Source: Chitinophagaceae bacterium
GTDB lineage: Bacteria; Bacteroidota; Bacteroidia; Chitinophagales; Chitinophagaceae
Assembly (NCBI GenBank): GCA_003456175.1
Contig: DMPB01000001.1
Span: forward strand, 989-32,351
Reading direction: 5' to 3'
DNA length: 31,363 nucleotides
Positions 16,438 through 24,099 of this stretch are shown piece after piece. Position 1 is the first letter of the stretch. Each line of letters starts with the position of its first letter. Position numbers and translations under genes: made by a program. Under the pieces are notes generated by a model. That model made no database searches. It saw nothing but the letters and a program-made list of their open reading frames with translations, and had not been told where the DNA came from.

Positions 16438-16550
16438 GTTATGTAGTAAGGTAGCATATTATTAGCGTGGAAAATGATGGCTACCTGTTTTTTAATCTGA
16501 TAACGAATGTGTATAAAACGTATTTTGCCGCAGTTTGTTATTATAATTCT

Positions 16551-17192
16551 ATGCTTGCTGCTGTAGTTAAAGGTTTTGTGCTAGGTATTATGCTGAGTAT
16601 TTCAGTAGGACCGGTGATATTTTCTATCATCAAGCAAAGCATTATTAACGGACGTAAAGGTGGCTTTTACTTTATTGCTGGTGTTAGTGCTAGCGATATT
16701 AGCTTGGTGTTGGTGTGTAACGTGTTCACCACATTATTTGGTATGCTAATGGCACACGAAACAACCATTGGTGTTGCAGGTAGTATTTTTTTAGTGGTAA
16801 TGGGTATTTATACCATTTTTTTTAAGAAAATCCCAATACCTGATGAGCAGAATAAGCATGTATCTCCCAGCTTTAGAAAGCGTGATGCAGCAGCTATTTT
16901 TTTCAGCGGCTATTTTATGAATACGCTCAACCCTGGTGCATTTCTATTTTGGTTTGCCGCAGGCGCCGCTATTATTGAAGATGCCAATAAAACACCGCAT
17001 CCACTACCGTACAAGATAATTGTATTTACCACTTGCTTGTTGGTAGTATTGCTGGCCGATGTTGCCAAGGTGCTTTTTGCCGGAAAAATTCGAGAAAAAT
17101 TAACCGCTCATATAATGGGTATCATCAACAAAATATCCGGTTTGATTTTGTTGGGCTTTGGTGTGGCTTTAATGCTGGGTATTTTATTATAA
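16551..17192 (+). CDS. LysE/RhtB family exporter
   Basis: Starting at 16551 gives 213 residues and the usual LysE opening MLAAVVKGFVLGIMLSISVGPV; an ATG at 16467 would add 28 atypical residues. About six hydrophobic segments are visible, with the family motif SVGPVIFSIIKQSI in helix 1 and NTLNPGAFLFWFA in the middle. The family exports amino acids or their analogues by proton exchange; the substrate is not readable here. The gene stands alone in a divergent arrangement with the M28 peptidase and converges on the SDR gene. The 141-bp upstream gap contains no perfect promoter; cgtattttg is close to the -7 box but has one base fewer. Confidence 0.88.
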   Translation: MLAAVVKGFVLGIMLSISVGPVIFSIIKQSIINGRKGGFYFIAGVSASDISLVLVCNVFTTLFGMLMAHETTIGVAGSIFLVVMGIYTIFFKKIPIPDEQNKHVSPSFRKRDAAAIFFSGYFMNTLNPGAFLFWFAAGAAIIEDANKTPHPLPYKIIVFTTCLLVVLLADVAKVLFAGKIREKLTAHIMGIINKISGLILLGFGVALMLGILL

Positions 17193-17226
17193 TCACTTCT
17201 ATTTTCATCAATGCATATTGGTATTA

Positions 17227-17240
17227 CCTTACGGTAAATG
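17227..17240 (+). repeat. 14-bp motif, exact copy, left arm of inverted pair
   Basis: Exact copy in the convergent gap; paired with the inverted copy at 17258-17271. Confidence 0.9.
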
Positions 17241-17257
17241 ATATAAAGGCATCAACA

Positions 17258-17271
17258 CATTTACCGCAAGG
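17258..17271 (-). repeat. Motif copy (one mismatch), right arm of inverted pair
   Basis: Reads catttaccgcaagg; this C variant is in non-coding DNA, so stop avoidance does not explain it. Confidence 0.85.
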
Positions 17272-17285
17272 TGGATATGCGACAA

Positions 17286-18026
17286 CTACCATGGATGCAG
17301 CGTACCATCGTAATGAAAAAACTTACCAGTATCGGCAAGAGTTACTTTTGATACAATATTTGTGATCATAGCTGTTACCGATGCTTCTGTGGTAAGTTGC
17401 GCTTTGTTACCACCCATATCGGTTTGTACCCAACCGGGGTTAACGTTAATACAAACAATACCTTCGTTACGCAACTCATTGGCCATGCTCACGTTCAACA
17501 TATTCAATAAGTTTTTACTTCCTGTATATCCGTAATGACCAGCTATCTGATTGTTGCTTACACTGCTCAACCAACTCGAAATATTGAGTACAATAGGGTG
17601 GTTCGACTGTTGCAATAATTGCCTGCAATGCTTTACTACCAATAACGGTGCAATGCTGTTGATATGCAATACTTCTAACATTGCATCGGCCTGCAAATGT
17701 TCAAGTTTAAACGTTGCCGCCATGCGTTGCTTATCGGCATAATCTTTCGGATTAACGCCTGCATTATTGATGATGAGATCAAGCTGTCCAAAACGTGCTT
17801 GTATGAACGTTGCCAAATCTTGTAAATGCGACTCGTTAGTAACATCTACAGCATAGGGATGCACCGATGCACCTGCTGCTTGTAATATAGCCGCTGCATT
17901 GGTTGCTTGTAGTAAAGAACGGGCTGTAAGTACCACTGTGTAACCTGCTAAAGCTAGTTGCTTACACCATTCGAAACCTAAGCCTTTGTAAGCACCTGTA
18001 ACCAGTGCTACTTTTGTTGTTTTCAT
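17286..18026 (-). CDS. Short-chain dehydrogenase/reductase
   Basis: The 246-residue classical SDR has the cofactor loop TGAYKGLG at 10-17, NNAG at 87-90, a candidate catalytic Ser at 150/151 in NISSWLS, and Y167-x3-K171. It resembles carbonyl reductase-like SDRs that reduce aldehydes or ketones with NADPH; R36 after the second strand (VVLTAR) favours NADPH. It is the last gene of a minus-strand run and starts two bases past the stop of the F420-reductase-like gene, so both are almost certainly co-transcribed and perhaps translationally coupled. The substrate is unknown. Confidence 0.92.
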   Translation of the reverse strand: MKTTKVALVTGAYKGLGFEWCKQLALAGYTVVLTARSLLQATNAAAILQAAGASVHPYAVDVTNESHLQDLATFIQARFGQLDLIINNAGVNPKDYADKQRMAATFKLEHLQADAMLEVLHINSIAPLLVVKHCRQLLQQSNHPIVLNISSWLSSVSNNQIAGHYGYTGSKNLLNMLNVSMANELRNEGIVCINVNPGWVQTDMGGNKAQLTTEASVTAMITNIVSKVTLADTGKFFHYDGTLHPW

Positions 18027-18028
18027 AG

Positions 18029-18649
18029 CTAGCGGTGTAACAATTTGAGTGCCATATTGCGACCTTGCCCTTGAAACATGGCGAGGTTAATCCAAAACCA
18101 GGCAAATTGTTCTAAGAGCTGAAACTTATCGTTACCACCAATACTATAGCAAGCACCAAAGCCAGCATCGGTAGCCAGTTGTATAGCGGTACTAGTGCCA
18201 AGCTTACTATCGCCAGCTACAAACATATCAATGGCAATACCTTGATATTGTGTATCAAGCATGTTATTGAAACCTGTGGTGTTGAAACATTTCACTACAT
18301 CGGTGGTAGCGGTATGTGCCAAGATAGCATCGGTAGTATTAGTAAAGCCTTCGGGCCCTCTACCCATAACGATGTTCATGGTATCGATGATGATTTTTCC
18401 AGTGGTATCACCCAATGATGCTACTACTGAAGTAGTTGCAGTAGCAGGAGTTGCCAATACAATTACTTCGCTTTGTACACATGCTTCGGCAATGGTGGCT
18501 ACTTGTATATTATTGTGTACCAACAAGTGCTTGCCTTTGAAATTACTCACATCTCTCACACCAAATACAATTTGATGTTGTGCATGCATGGCCCACTTTT
18601 GTGCAAGGGCACCGCCTACATTACCACTTCCAATAATTGCTATGTGCAT
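18029..18649 (-). CDS. NAD(P)-binding F420-reductase-like oxidoreductase
   Basis: The 206-residue protein opens MHIAIIGSGNVGGALAQKW, a Rossmann GxGxxG loop, and continues like the NADPH-dependent F420 reductase family (FNTTGFNNM, VIVLATPA, IDTMNI). Members in bacteria that lack F420, as expected for this phylum, usually act as generic NADP-dependent reductases, so the F420 name should not be taken literally. It is 61 bp from the beta-barrel-like gene upstream and two bases from the SDR gene downstream. The gap upstream holds a degenerate catttacataag. Confidence 0.82.
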   Translation of the reverse strand: MHIAIIGSGNVGGALAQKWAMHAQHQIVFGVRDVSNFKGKHLLVHNNIQVATIAEACVQSEVIVLATPATATTSVVASLGDTTGKIIIDTMNIVMGRGPEGFTNTTDAILAHTATTDVVKCFNTTGFNNMLDTQYQGIAIDMFVAGDSKLGTSTAIQLATDAGFGACYSIGGNDKFQLLEQFAWFWINLAMFQGQGRNMALKLLHR

Positions 18650-18710
18650 ATGTATGATTTATGTTGTTGTTAGATCAATTGTATTCATTTACATAAGTAT
18701 ACCGTTATTA

Positions 18711-19361
18711 CTACTGAAACTCGTAACGTATAAATATACCAGCATTGGTACTGTTTTGCAACGGTTGTTGGAGGCCTTGTGTTGTAATATCAATACCAGC
18801 GCCATATTGTAATGCCTTATGCTTTAAGCCCAATCGAAACCGCTGTATAAAACTATACGTTTTTGATGTTGTGGTAGGTATGGTGTTCACCAACTCTACT
18901 TGCGTAAATAGCTGTTGTTGTTGTATGGTAGGAGTATACCGCAGCAGTAAAAAGTAATCGATGCTGGGTTGCCGTAAAGTTTCGCCGACCAACCAGCTAA
19001 ATATCAGCCAATTTTTAGGCATGCTTGCATACTGTAAGCCCAACTTAGGCGATACGCCCCTATTGGTTACTTGTGCTACCATTACGGGAGCAACTCCATG
19101 CCAAGTTGGAACGTTGTAGCTGATGGCTGTAACGCTGCCAAATTGTGGTAAGTTGCTATTAGTAGTTTGCAAATAATCAACGCTGTACCTATTGCGATTA
19201 AATAGTAACCACTTACTATTAGCACCTGTTGATGTTTTGAAGTATTTGAAAAACATAACATCGAAGGTGGTTTTATAACTTCCGGTAAATATTTCTACCG
19301 GAGTTTGAGCTATGGCGTTGCTGGTAAGCAGCGCCATAGCTATTACAATTACCAATCGCAT
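18711..19361 (-). CDS. Exported beta-rich protein, possible outer-membrane barrel
   Basis: I do not recognise this 216-residue protein. It has a clear signal peptide (MRLVIVIAMALLTSNAIAQ). The rest alternates polar and aromatic/hydrophobic residues in short strands, such as KWLLFNRNRYSVDYL, SIDYFLLLRYTP and FIQRFRLGLKHKALQYGAG, and it ends NAGIFIRYEFQ, close to the aromatic end of an outer-membrane barrel. It starts one base past the stop of the DJ-1/hydrolase fusion gene, so the two are translationally coupled. A small beta-barrel in the outer membrane is the best guess; function is unknown. Confidence 0.7.
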   Translation of the reverse strand: MRLVIVIAMALLTSNAIAQTPVEIFTGSYKTTFDVMFFKYFKTSTGANSKWLLFNRNRYSVDYLQTTNSNLPQFGSVTAISYNVPTWHGVAPVMVAQVTNRGVSPKLGLQYASMPKNWLIFSWLVGETLRQPSIDYFLLLRYTPTIQQQQLFTQVELVNTIPTTTSKTYSFIQRFRLGLKHKALQYGAGIDITTQGLQQPLQNSTNAGIFIRYEFQ

Positions 19362-19362
19362 A

Positions 19363-20886
19363 CTATGGCTGTTGGGTAATGGTGGTTAGTAGCTGAATGA
19401 AAGTAACCGGATCGGCTACGAATGGTAAGTGTGAGGTATTCATGGTATATACTTTTTTCACCGTACCATTCTTTTGTATCATTTGTTGCTGCAAGGCGTA
19501 AGGCACTGCATAATCGTTCGTAGTTGCAATAAAGTATTTGGGTATGCTGTTGAATTTTACCGTAAGGTTAAGTTTATCATTTAAAGGTTGTACGGGTTCT
19601 GCTCTATGATATTTTACAAGTGCTTCTTTGATTACAGGCGGACAATCGGCACATACCGCACTTACCAGTGCTTCTTTTTTGATGCTTACCAACGAATAGT
19701 CTTTATTGAACTCAAAAATTTCAATAGGCTTATTATTCAAAAACTTATTGGTAATACCGTTGATGCTTTCGCCATTAGCGGGTAAGTAAGCAGCTACATA
19801 CACCAATTTGGCCACCTTATTGGGTAATTGCTCGGCCACCTGCGAAATAATGGCACCGGCCATGCTGTGGCCCACCAATATTACTTTACCTTGTTGCTGC
19901 TGTACAATTGTAGCAACATGCTTTACATAATCTTGCAGTTTCAAGCCTACGCCGTAAGTATTATCGGCACCATGCGCTGGAAGATTTACGACTACCACAT
20001 TTGCATTTTCGGCTAGTGCATTACGTACAAAACCCCAAGCACTTTCATCGGCCCAAGCACCATGCACCAATACATAAGTTGGATAATTACGTTTATTTTC
20101 TGCTAGGGCTTTAAGTACCAATGCTGCAGCTTTAGCACCGCTGTTTTGTTGTTGGCCGGTAATGAGGTTACCATCTTGAATGGCAAAAGCTTCGAACATG
20201 GGTGCTACTTCAAATTTGGTATTAGGCATTTTACGTGCTTCATCCTCAATTCTAAAGGGTTGAATTTTCATACCTACATAAGCATCGGCATAGTTTTCTT
20301 CGTTATTGGCAAAGCCCGTCCAACGCTTGCCTTCTACTAAAAACTTACCATTTGATAGCTTCGTTTTAAGCAATACCGATGTGCCATGACAAATAGCAGC
20401 TACGGGCTTACCAGTTTCGTAGAACTTAGCAACAAAACTGTGTAGTGCGGCATTATTAACAAATGTGTACATAGGCCCCTGACCGCCACATAAGAAAATA
20501 GCTTTGTATTGTGCAGGGTTAACATCGGCCAGTTTTTTGGTGTTTTTGGTAAGTGCCATTTTAGCCGGATCTTTTTTGAAACCCAGCGAGATGTAATCAA
20601 AAGCGGCATACTTACTTTCATCTTCGGGGTCGCTAAAACCATCAAAATAAATATCACCACCATCGGGTGTAACAATATCTACGCTGTAACCTGCTTCTGT
20701 AAATACCCAATAAGGGTGCGTTAGCTCGGCATACCACACCCCAATAGGCCAGCCCGTTTGTGTACTTACCGATTTGTTAGATGCAATCATTAAAATGCGG
20801 CCGTTATTACCAGCATTGTGCTGTGCTTGTACTTGGTTATAACCTAGTAATACTACCAGCAGTAACAATGTAATTTTTTGAAACAT
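19363..20886 (-). CDS. Exported DJ-1/PfpI - alpha/beta hydrolase fusion
   Basis: The 507-residue protein has a signal peptide (about 1-21) and two domains. Residues 28-262 form a DJ-1/PfpI (Hsp31-like) domain with the nucleophile-elbow cysteine C166 followed by H167 in AAICHGTS, and an Hsp31-like start ILMIASNKSV. Residues 268-507 form an alpha/beta hydrolase of the esterase/hydroxynitrile lyase type, with VLVHGAWADESAW at 272-284, S341 in GHSMAG, D458 in ATTNDYAVP and H486 in NTSHLPF. Hsp31-type proteins can act as glutathione-independent glyoxalases, and the hydrolase half resembles small-molecule esterases. An HxlR regulator is divergent from it, and two reductase genes lie downstream on the same strand. 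The reading frame is continuous, with no sign of a sequencing join. The substrate is unknown. Confidence 0.88.
   Translation of the reverse strand: MFQKITLLLLVVLLGYNQVQAQHNAGNNGRILMIASNKSVSTQTGWPIGVWYAELTHPYWVFTEAGYSVDIVTPDGGDIYFDGFSDPEDESKYAAFDYISLGFKKDPAKMALTKNTKKLADVNPAQYKAIFLCGGQGPMYTFVNNAALHSFVAKFYETGKPVAAICHGTSVLLKTKLSNGKFLVEGKRWTGFANNEENYADAYVGMKIQPFRIEDEARKMPNTKFEVAPMFEAFAIQDGNLITGQQQNSGAKAAALVLKALAENKRNYPTYVLVHGAWADESAWGFVRNALAENANVVVVNLPAHGADNTYGVGLKLQDYVKHVATIVQQQQGKVILVGHSMAGAIISQVAEQLPNKVAKLVYVAAYLPANGESINGITNKFLNNKPIEIFEFNKDYSLVSIKKEALVSAVCADCPPVIKEALVKYHRAEPVQPLNDKLNLTVKFNSIPKYFIATTNDYAVPYALQQQMIQKNGTVKKVYTMNTSHLPFVADPVTFIQLLTTITQQP
19554..19567 (-). repeat. Motif copy inside fusion gene (two mismatches)
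   Basis: Reads attttaccgtaagg, encoding part of NLTVKF on the minus strand. Confidence 0.55.
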
Positions 20887-20914
20887 AGTGCTCGTTTTTA
20901 TGGTACAAAGCTGC

Positions 20915-20936
20915 TATGCTTATGTATCTTAGCATA
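20915..20936. promoter_or_regulatory. Possible operator in HxlR divergent gap
   Basis: Inverted repeat tatgct-N10-agcata in the 116-bp gap between the fusion gene and the HxlR gene, next to a near-consensus minus-strand -7 box (CAGCTTTG, 20906-20913). A plausible HxlR target, but short arms. Confidence 0.35.
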
Positions 20937-21002
20937 TATACTTACCCTAAATAGTGATACACACTTTTTGGAAAGTATTAGTAAAATCAAGCCTTTTAGT
21001 CA

Positions 21003-21347
21003 ATGCCAGAGTTTTTGTATAAGAACAAGCTATACTACAATCCCGTAGAATTTGCGATGGATCGTATTGGCGGTACCTGGAAAATGCCCATTTTATGGCG
21101 TTTGAAAGACAAGGTAATGCGGTACAGTGAGCTTAAAAAAGCCATACCACATATTACCCATAAAATGCTCACATCGCAATTACGAGAACTTGAAGAAGAA
21201 GGCTTTATACACAGAACGGTGTATGCAGTTGTGCCACCCAAGGTTGAATATAGTATTACCGAACGCGGCCAACGTGCTATTACCATTGTAGAAGCTATAA
21301 GAAACTACGGCCTCAGCCTGATGGAAGAGTTTGGTGTTAGCCATTAA
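21003..21347 (+). CDS. HxlR family transcriptional regulator
   Basis: This 114-residue winged-helix protein matches the HxlR family: GGTWKMPILWRL in the first helix region, the recognition segment ITHKMLTSQLRELEEEGFIHR, then the wing VVPPKVEYSITERG. HxlR proteins usually act as dimers and often regulate a neighbouring, divergently transcribed oxidoreductase in response to aldehydes, quinones or redox change. Here the divergent gene is the DJ-1/hydrolase fusion, its likely target. No conserved cysteine is visible near the N-terminus, so a thiol sensor like HypR is not evident. Confidence 0.92.
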   Translation: MPEFLYKNKLYYNPVEFAMDRIGGTWKMPILWRLKDKVMRYSELKKAIPHITHKMLTSQLRELEEEGFIHRTVYAVVPPKVEYSITERGQRAITIVEAIRNYGLSLMEEFGVSH

Positions 21348-21349
21348 TA

Positions 21350-21363
21350 CCTTACGGTAAATG
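21350..21363 (+). repeat. 14-bp motif, exact copy after HxlR gene
   Basis: Exact copy two bases past the HxlR stop codon, in the 65-bp gap before the next gene on the same strand. Confidence 0.9.
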
Positions 21364-21412
21364 CATCATCAACTTTAACAAATAACTGCCATGCAGCCAA
21401 CTATATTGCATC

Positions 21413-21988
21413 ATGCGCCAACTACTGCTAATTGTAAGTTTTGTTTTAGCTGCAGCTGCAAGTTATGCTCAAAACGATGTGCTCGCTTTTAAAAAGAAGG
21501 ATAAGCTTATTCAATACTTTAGTACCGATAACCTACTTACCTGTCAACTCGTAGGTGGTACTTGGGTAAGTGGTTACGTTCGTAAGGTTAAGAAAGATAG
21601 CATCACCTTACAAACATTTACCGTAAGGCAAGTTCCTAATTATTTTGGTCTACCTACGTTAGATACCGCATTTTATGCTCCCATCAAATTTCATTATCGA
21701 GAAATCGCTGCATTACCGTTACCGGGCAAGCGTATGTCGCTTACCGTGGGCGGAATACTTAAAGTAGGTGCTCTAGGATATGCAGTACTTAATGTAATTA
21801 ATACTGTTGGGCAACGTGGCGATGTATTTGCACCTGAAAACTTAACGAGTTTGGGCATTGCAGCACTAGCCTTCGGATTAGGGATTTTGCTCGACCACTT
21901 AAAGCCTGATAAAGCAGTACTAGGAAAAAAGTATGAACTTTCTTACATAACCATGCAGCCACAAAGCACCAACGAAAAAGTGCAATAG
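21413..21988 (+). CDS. Hypothetical exported protein
   Basis: I do not recognise this 191-residue protein. It has a signal peptide (MRQLLLIVSFVLAAAASYAQ) and an N-terminal half rich in short strands around GGTWVSGYVRKVKKDSITLQ, a pattern also seen in small Sm-like or SH3-like folds. Two hydrophobic stretches follow (about 112-128 and 142-160), the second containing GIAALAFGLGILLDHL. The protein would thus be exported and membrane-associated. It precedes mtgA by 16 bp and is probably co-transcribed with it, which hints at, but does not prove, an envelope role. Confidence 0.72.
   Translation: MRQLLLIVSFVLAAAASYAQNDVLAFKKKDKLIQYFSTDNLLTCQLVGGTWVSGYVRKVKKDSITLQTFTVRQVPNYFGLPTLDTAFYAPIKFHYREIAALPLPGKRMSLTVGGILKVGALGYAVLNVINTVGQRGDVFAPENLTSLGIAALAFGLGILLDHLKPDKAVLGKKYELSYITMQPQSTNEKVQ
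21615..21628 (-). repeat. 14-bp motif, exact copy inside hypothetical gene
   Basis: Exact copy, encoding part of TFTVRQ. Confidence 0.9.
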
Positions 21989-22004
21989 CTATTTTCGCGG
22001 CAGT

Positions 22005-22775
22005 ATGGCCAAAAAGCAAGCATCTAAAAAGCGTTCGTGGTTCAAGCGTATAATGCGTTGGTTCTTTTTTGCGTGGCTTGCTTCTATGGTGTATCTGGTA
22101 TTGTGCAAATGGATGATGCCACCCATTACCACTACGCAAATTGGTAGCTTACTAAGTGGCGACGGGCTCAAAAGAGATTATGTTGATTGGAACGAGATAC
22201 CCGCCAATATTCGCTTGGCAGCCATGGCAAGTGAAGATCAGTTATTTCCCGATCACGATGGCTTTGATTGGAAGAGTATAGAAAAAAGCCTGAGTACTAA
22301 TCCGAAGAAAAAAAATAAAAAACGTGGTGCTGGCGCTAGCACTATCAGTCAGCAAGTTGCTAAAAATGTGTTCTTATGGCAAGGTGGTGGCATTTTCAAA
22401 TACATTAGAAAAGTGCCAGAATTCTACTACACTTTTATGATTGAGTTGATTTGGGGTAAAGAACGCATTTTAGAAGTATATCTCAATGTAATTGAAATGG
22501 GGCCTGGTATTTATGGTGCCGAAGCTGCTGCACAAGCCTATTTTCAAAAACCAGCCATAGCCCTTACCGATACAGAAGCGGCACTGATCATTGCTTGCTT
22601 ACCCAATCCAAAACGGTACACCGTAGTACCACAAAGCAAGTTTGTAGGCTGGAAGCATCGGCATATTCTACGCCAGATGCATAACATAGCCGACGACCCC
22701 GATATTAGTACCCTTTGTAACGCCGGCCTTACGGCAAATGAAAAGCCGCGTAAGCAAACTCACAAAAAAGGCTAA
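22005..22775 (+). CDS. mtgA: Monofunctional peptidoglycan transglycosylase MtgA
   Basis: The 256-residue protein has one N-terminal membrane helix (about 17-36) and a single GT51 domain. Motif 1 is ASEDQLFPDHDGFD, with catalytic E77; motif 2 GASTISQQVAKNVFLW; motif 3 KERILEVYLNVIEMGPGIYG. No transpeptidase domain follows, which distinguishes it from bifunctional penicillin-binding proteins. It polymerises glycan strands from lipid II on the outer face of the inner membrane. A lysine-rich stretch (NPKKKNKKRG) and a basic C-terminal tail are lineage features of unclear role. Confidence 0.93.
   Translation: MAKKQASKKRSWFKRIMRWFFFAWLASMVYLVLCKWMMPPITTTQIGSLLSGDGLKRDYVDWNEIPANIRLAAMASEDQLFPDHDGFDWKSIEKSLSTNPKKKNKKRGAGASTISQQVAKNVFLWQGGGIFKYIRKVPEFYYTFMIELIWGKERILEVYLNVIEMGPGIYGAEAAAQAYFQKPAIALTDTEAALIIACLPNPKRYTVVPQSKFVGWKHRHILRQMHNIADDPDISTLCNAGLTANEKPRKQTHKKG
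22727..22740 (+). repeat. Motif copy inside mtgA 3' end (one mismatch)
   Basis: Reads ccttacggcaaatg and encodes part of GLTANE in the tail after the GT51 domain. Confidence 0.8.
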
Positions 22776-22820
22776 CGCAACAACATGTAGCATGAAGTTA
22801 TAAATTTACTGCTCTTTTTT

Positions 22821-22852
22821 ATCGTTTATTTACGATAAACGATTTAGCTTTG
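22821..22852 (+). promoter_or_regulatory. ars promoter with ArsR-type operator
   Basis: The inverted repeat atcgttta-N7-taaacgat (22821-22843) sits against a perfect -7 box, TAGCTTTG (22845-22852). The arsR ATG is at 22857, only five bases after the box, so the transcript should be leaderless or nearly so. The repeat covers the -33 region, as expected for autorepression by ArsR. Confidence 0.75.
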
Positions 22853-22856
22853 CAAT

Positions 22857-23198
22857 ATGGCTATCACAAAATCACATGCATTTAGTACCGATGTGCAACA
22901 ATTAGCGGCTTATGCGAAAGCGTTGAGCCACCCTGCACGTATTGAAATCTTAAAAATACTCGCAGAACGTAACGCGTGCATTTGCGGTGAAATTGTAGAA
23001 GTGCTTCCACTAGCACAAAGCACCGTATCGCAACACTTGAAAGAATTACTTGCAGCAGGCTTAATTAAAGGCACCATAGATGGACCGAAAAGTTGCTATT
23101 GCATTAACCCCGATACCATTACATTATTAGCCTCACAAATGGCAACATTGTTTGCGGGTTTGGCAGTTACGCCTAACACCTCTAATCAATGCTGCTAA
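22857..23198 (+). CDS. arsR: ArsR family arsenic-responsive repressor
   Basis: The 113-residue winged-helix protein has the ArsR core, with ALSHPARIEILKILAE, the recognition helix AQSTVSQHLKELLAAGLI and a short beta wing. C41 and C43 in NACICGE occupy the position of the ELCVCDL metal-binding site of classical ArsR sensors, so arsenite can plausibly bind there and release DNA. It heads the ars operon and is preceded by its probable operator. The arsM gene starts 13 bp downstream. Confidence 0.93.
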   Translation: MAITKSHAFSTDVQQLAAYAKALSHPARIEILKILAERNACICGEIVEVLPLAQSTVSQHLKELLAAGLIKGTIDGPKSCYCINPDTITLLASQMATLFAGLAVTPNTSNQCC

Positions 23199-23211
23199 TA
23201 AAAACAACCAT

Positions 23212-24090
23212 ATGAACAACGATCAACAACTTAAAACACTGGTACAAGAAAAGTACAGTGCCATTGCACAACAAAGCAAAGCACAAAATGCAGCAAGTTG
23301 CTGCGGTGCTACCGGTTGTGGCGATGTATACAATATTATGGCCGATAACTATGAAAGTATTGATGGCTATATACCCGATGCCGATTTGGGTTTAGGATGC
23401 GGCGTACCTACTGCTTTTGCACAAATTAAAACAGGTAATACTGTTATTGACTTAGGTAGCGGTGCTGGTAACGATGCTTTTGTAGCCAGAAAGATTGTAG
23501 GCGATACAGGAAAAGTTATTGGTATAGATTTTACAGAAGCGATGATTGCTAAGGCTCGTCAAAATGCCGATACACTTGGTTACAATAATGTTGAGTTTAG
23601 GCTCGGCGATATTGAAGCAATGCCGGTAGCTGCTAATACAGCACATGTGATTATTAGCAACTGTGTATTAAATCTTATCCCTAATAAGGCGAATGTGTTT
23701 AAAGAAATGTATCGCGTACTCAAGCCTGGTGGACATTGCAGCATTAGCGATATTGTATTGCAAGGACATTTACCGCAAGGGCTACAAAAAGCTGCCGAAA
23801 TGTATGCTGGCTGTGTTGCCGGTGCCATTGAGCAACAACAGTACTTGCATTTGATGGAACAAGCGGGCTTTCAGCAGGTTACCATTCAACTATCAAAAGA
23901 TATTGTTATTCCTGAAAATATTTTGGCCGACTACCTCAGTGCCGATGAAATAGCTGCGTATCAACAACAGCCTACGCCTATTGTAAGTATTACAGTGTAC
24001 GCAGCAAAGCCCAATCTATTTGCAGAAGACACTTTTGTACCGATTGTGAACCAAGCAACCGCTTGCACGCCTGGTGGTGGCTGCTGCTAA
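23212..24090 (+). CDS. arsM: Arsenite S-adenosylmethionine methyltransferase ArsM
   Basis: I place the start at 23212 (292 residues), after the arsR stop; an in-frame ATG at 23152 would lie inside arsR. The SAM loop DLGSGAGND is at 80-88. Cysteines known to bind arsenic in ArsM are matched by C63 (GLGCGVP), C151 (SNCVLNL) and C201 (AGCVAGA), with C30, C31 or C36 as the N-terminal fourth. A Cys-Cys pair ends the protein (GGGCC). ArsM methylates arsenite to mono-, di- and trimethyl species, which can be volatile. It is nine bases upstream of the efflux gene in the same operon. Confidence 0.95.
   Translation: MNNDQQLKTLVQEKYSAIAQQSKAQNAASCCGATGCGDVYNIMADNYESIDGYIPDADLGLGCGVPTAFAQIKTGNTVIDLGSGAGNDAFVARKIVGDTGKVIGIDFTEAMIAKARQNADTLGYNNVEFRLGDIEAMPVAANTAHVIISNCVLNLIPNKANVFKEMYRVLKPGGHCSISDIVLQGHLPQGLQKAAEMYAGCVAGAIEQQQYLHLMEQAGFQQVTIQLSKDIVIPENILADYLSADEIAAYQQQPTPIVSITVYAAKPNLFAEDTFVPIVNQATACTPGGGCC
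23767..23780 (-). repeat. Motif copy inside arsM (one mismatch)
   Basis: Reads catttaccgcaagg in the frame HLPQG (H186 onward); the C avoids an in-frame TAA. Confidence 0.8.
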
Positions 24091-24099
24091 TAAAAATAT

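Larger units (their letters stand above)
17227..17271. terminator. Inverted motif pair, possible hairpin terminator
   Basis: Two facing motif copies form a 14-bp stem with one G-T type mismatch and a 17-bp spacer. It lies between the convergent LysE and SDR genes, where no other terminator is visible. No long T-run follows, so termination is an inference from position. Confidence 0.45.

Noticed and set aside
18029..18649. Evidence for coenzyme F420 use
   Set aside because: The family name is historical; nothing else in the window relates to F420.
21798..22139. Open frame on the minus strand across the hypothetical gene and mtgA
   Set aside because: It overlaps two plus-strand genes, one of them certain, and shows no family features.
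23152..23211. Longer N-terminus for ArsM
   Set aside because: It would overlap the end of arsR, and the ArsM family begins near the ATG at 23212.
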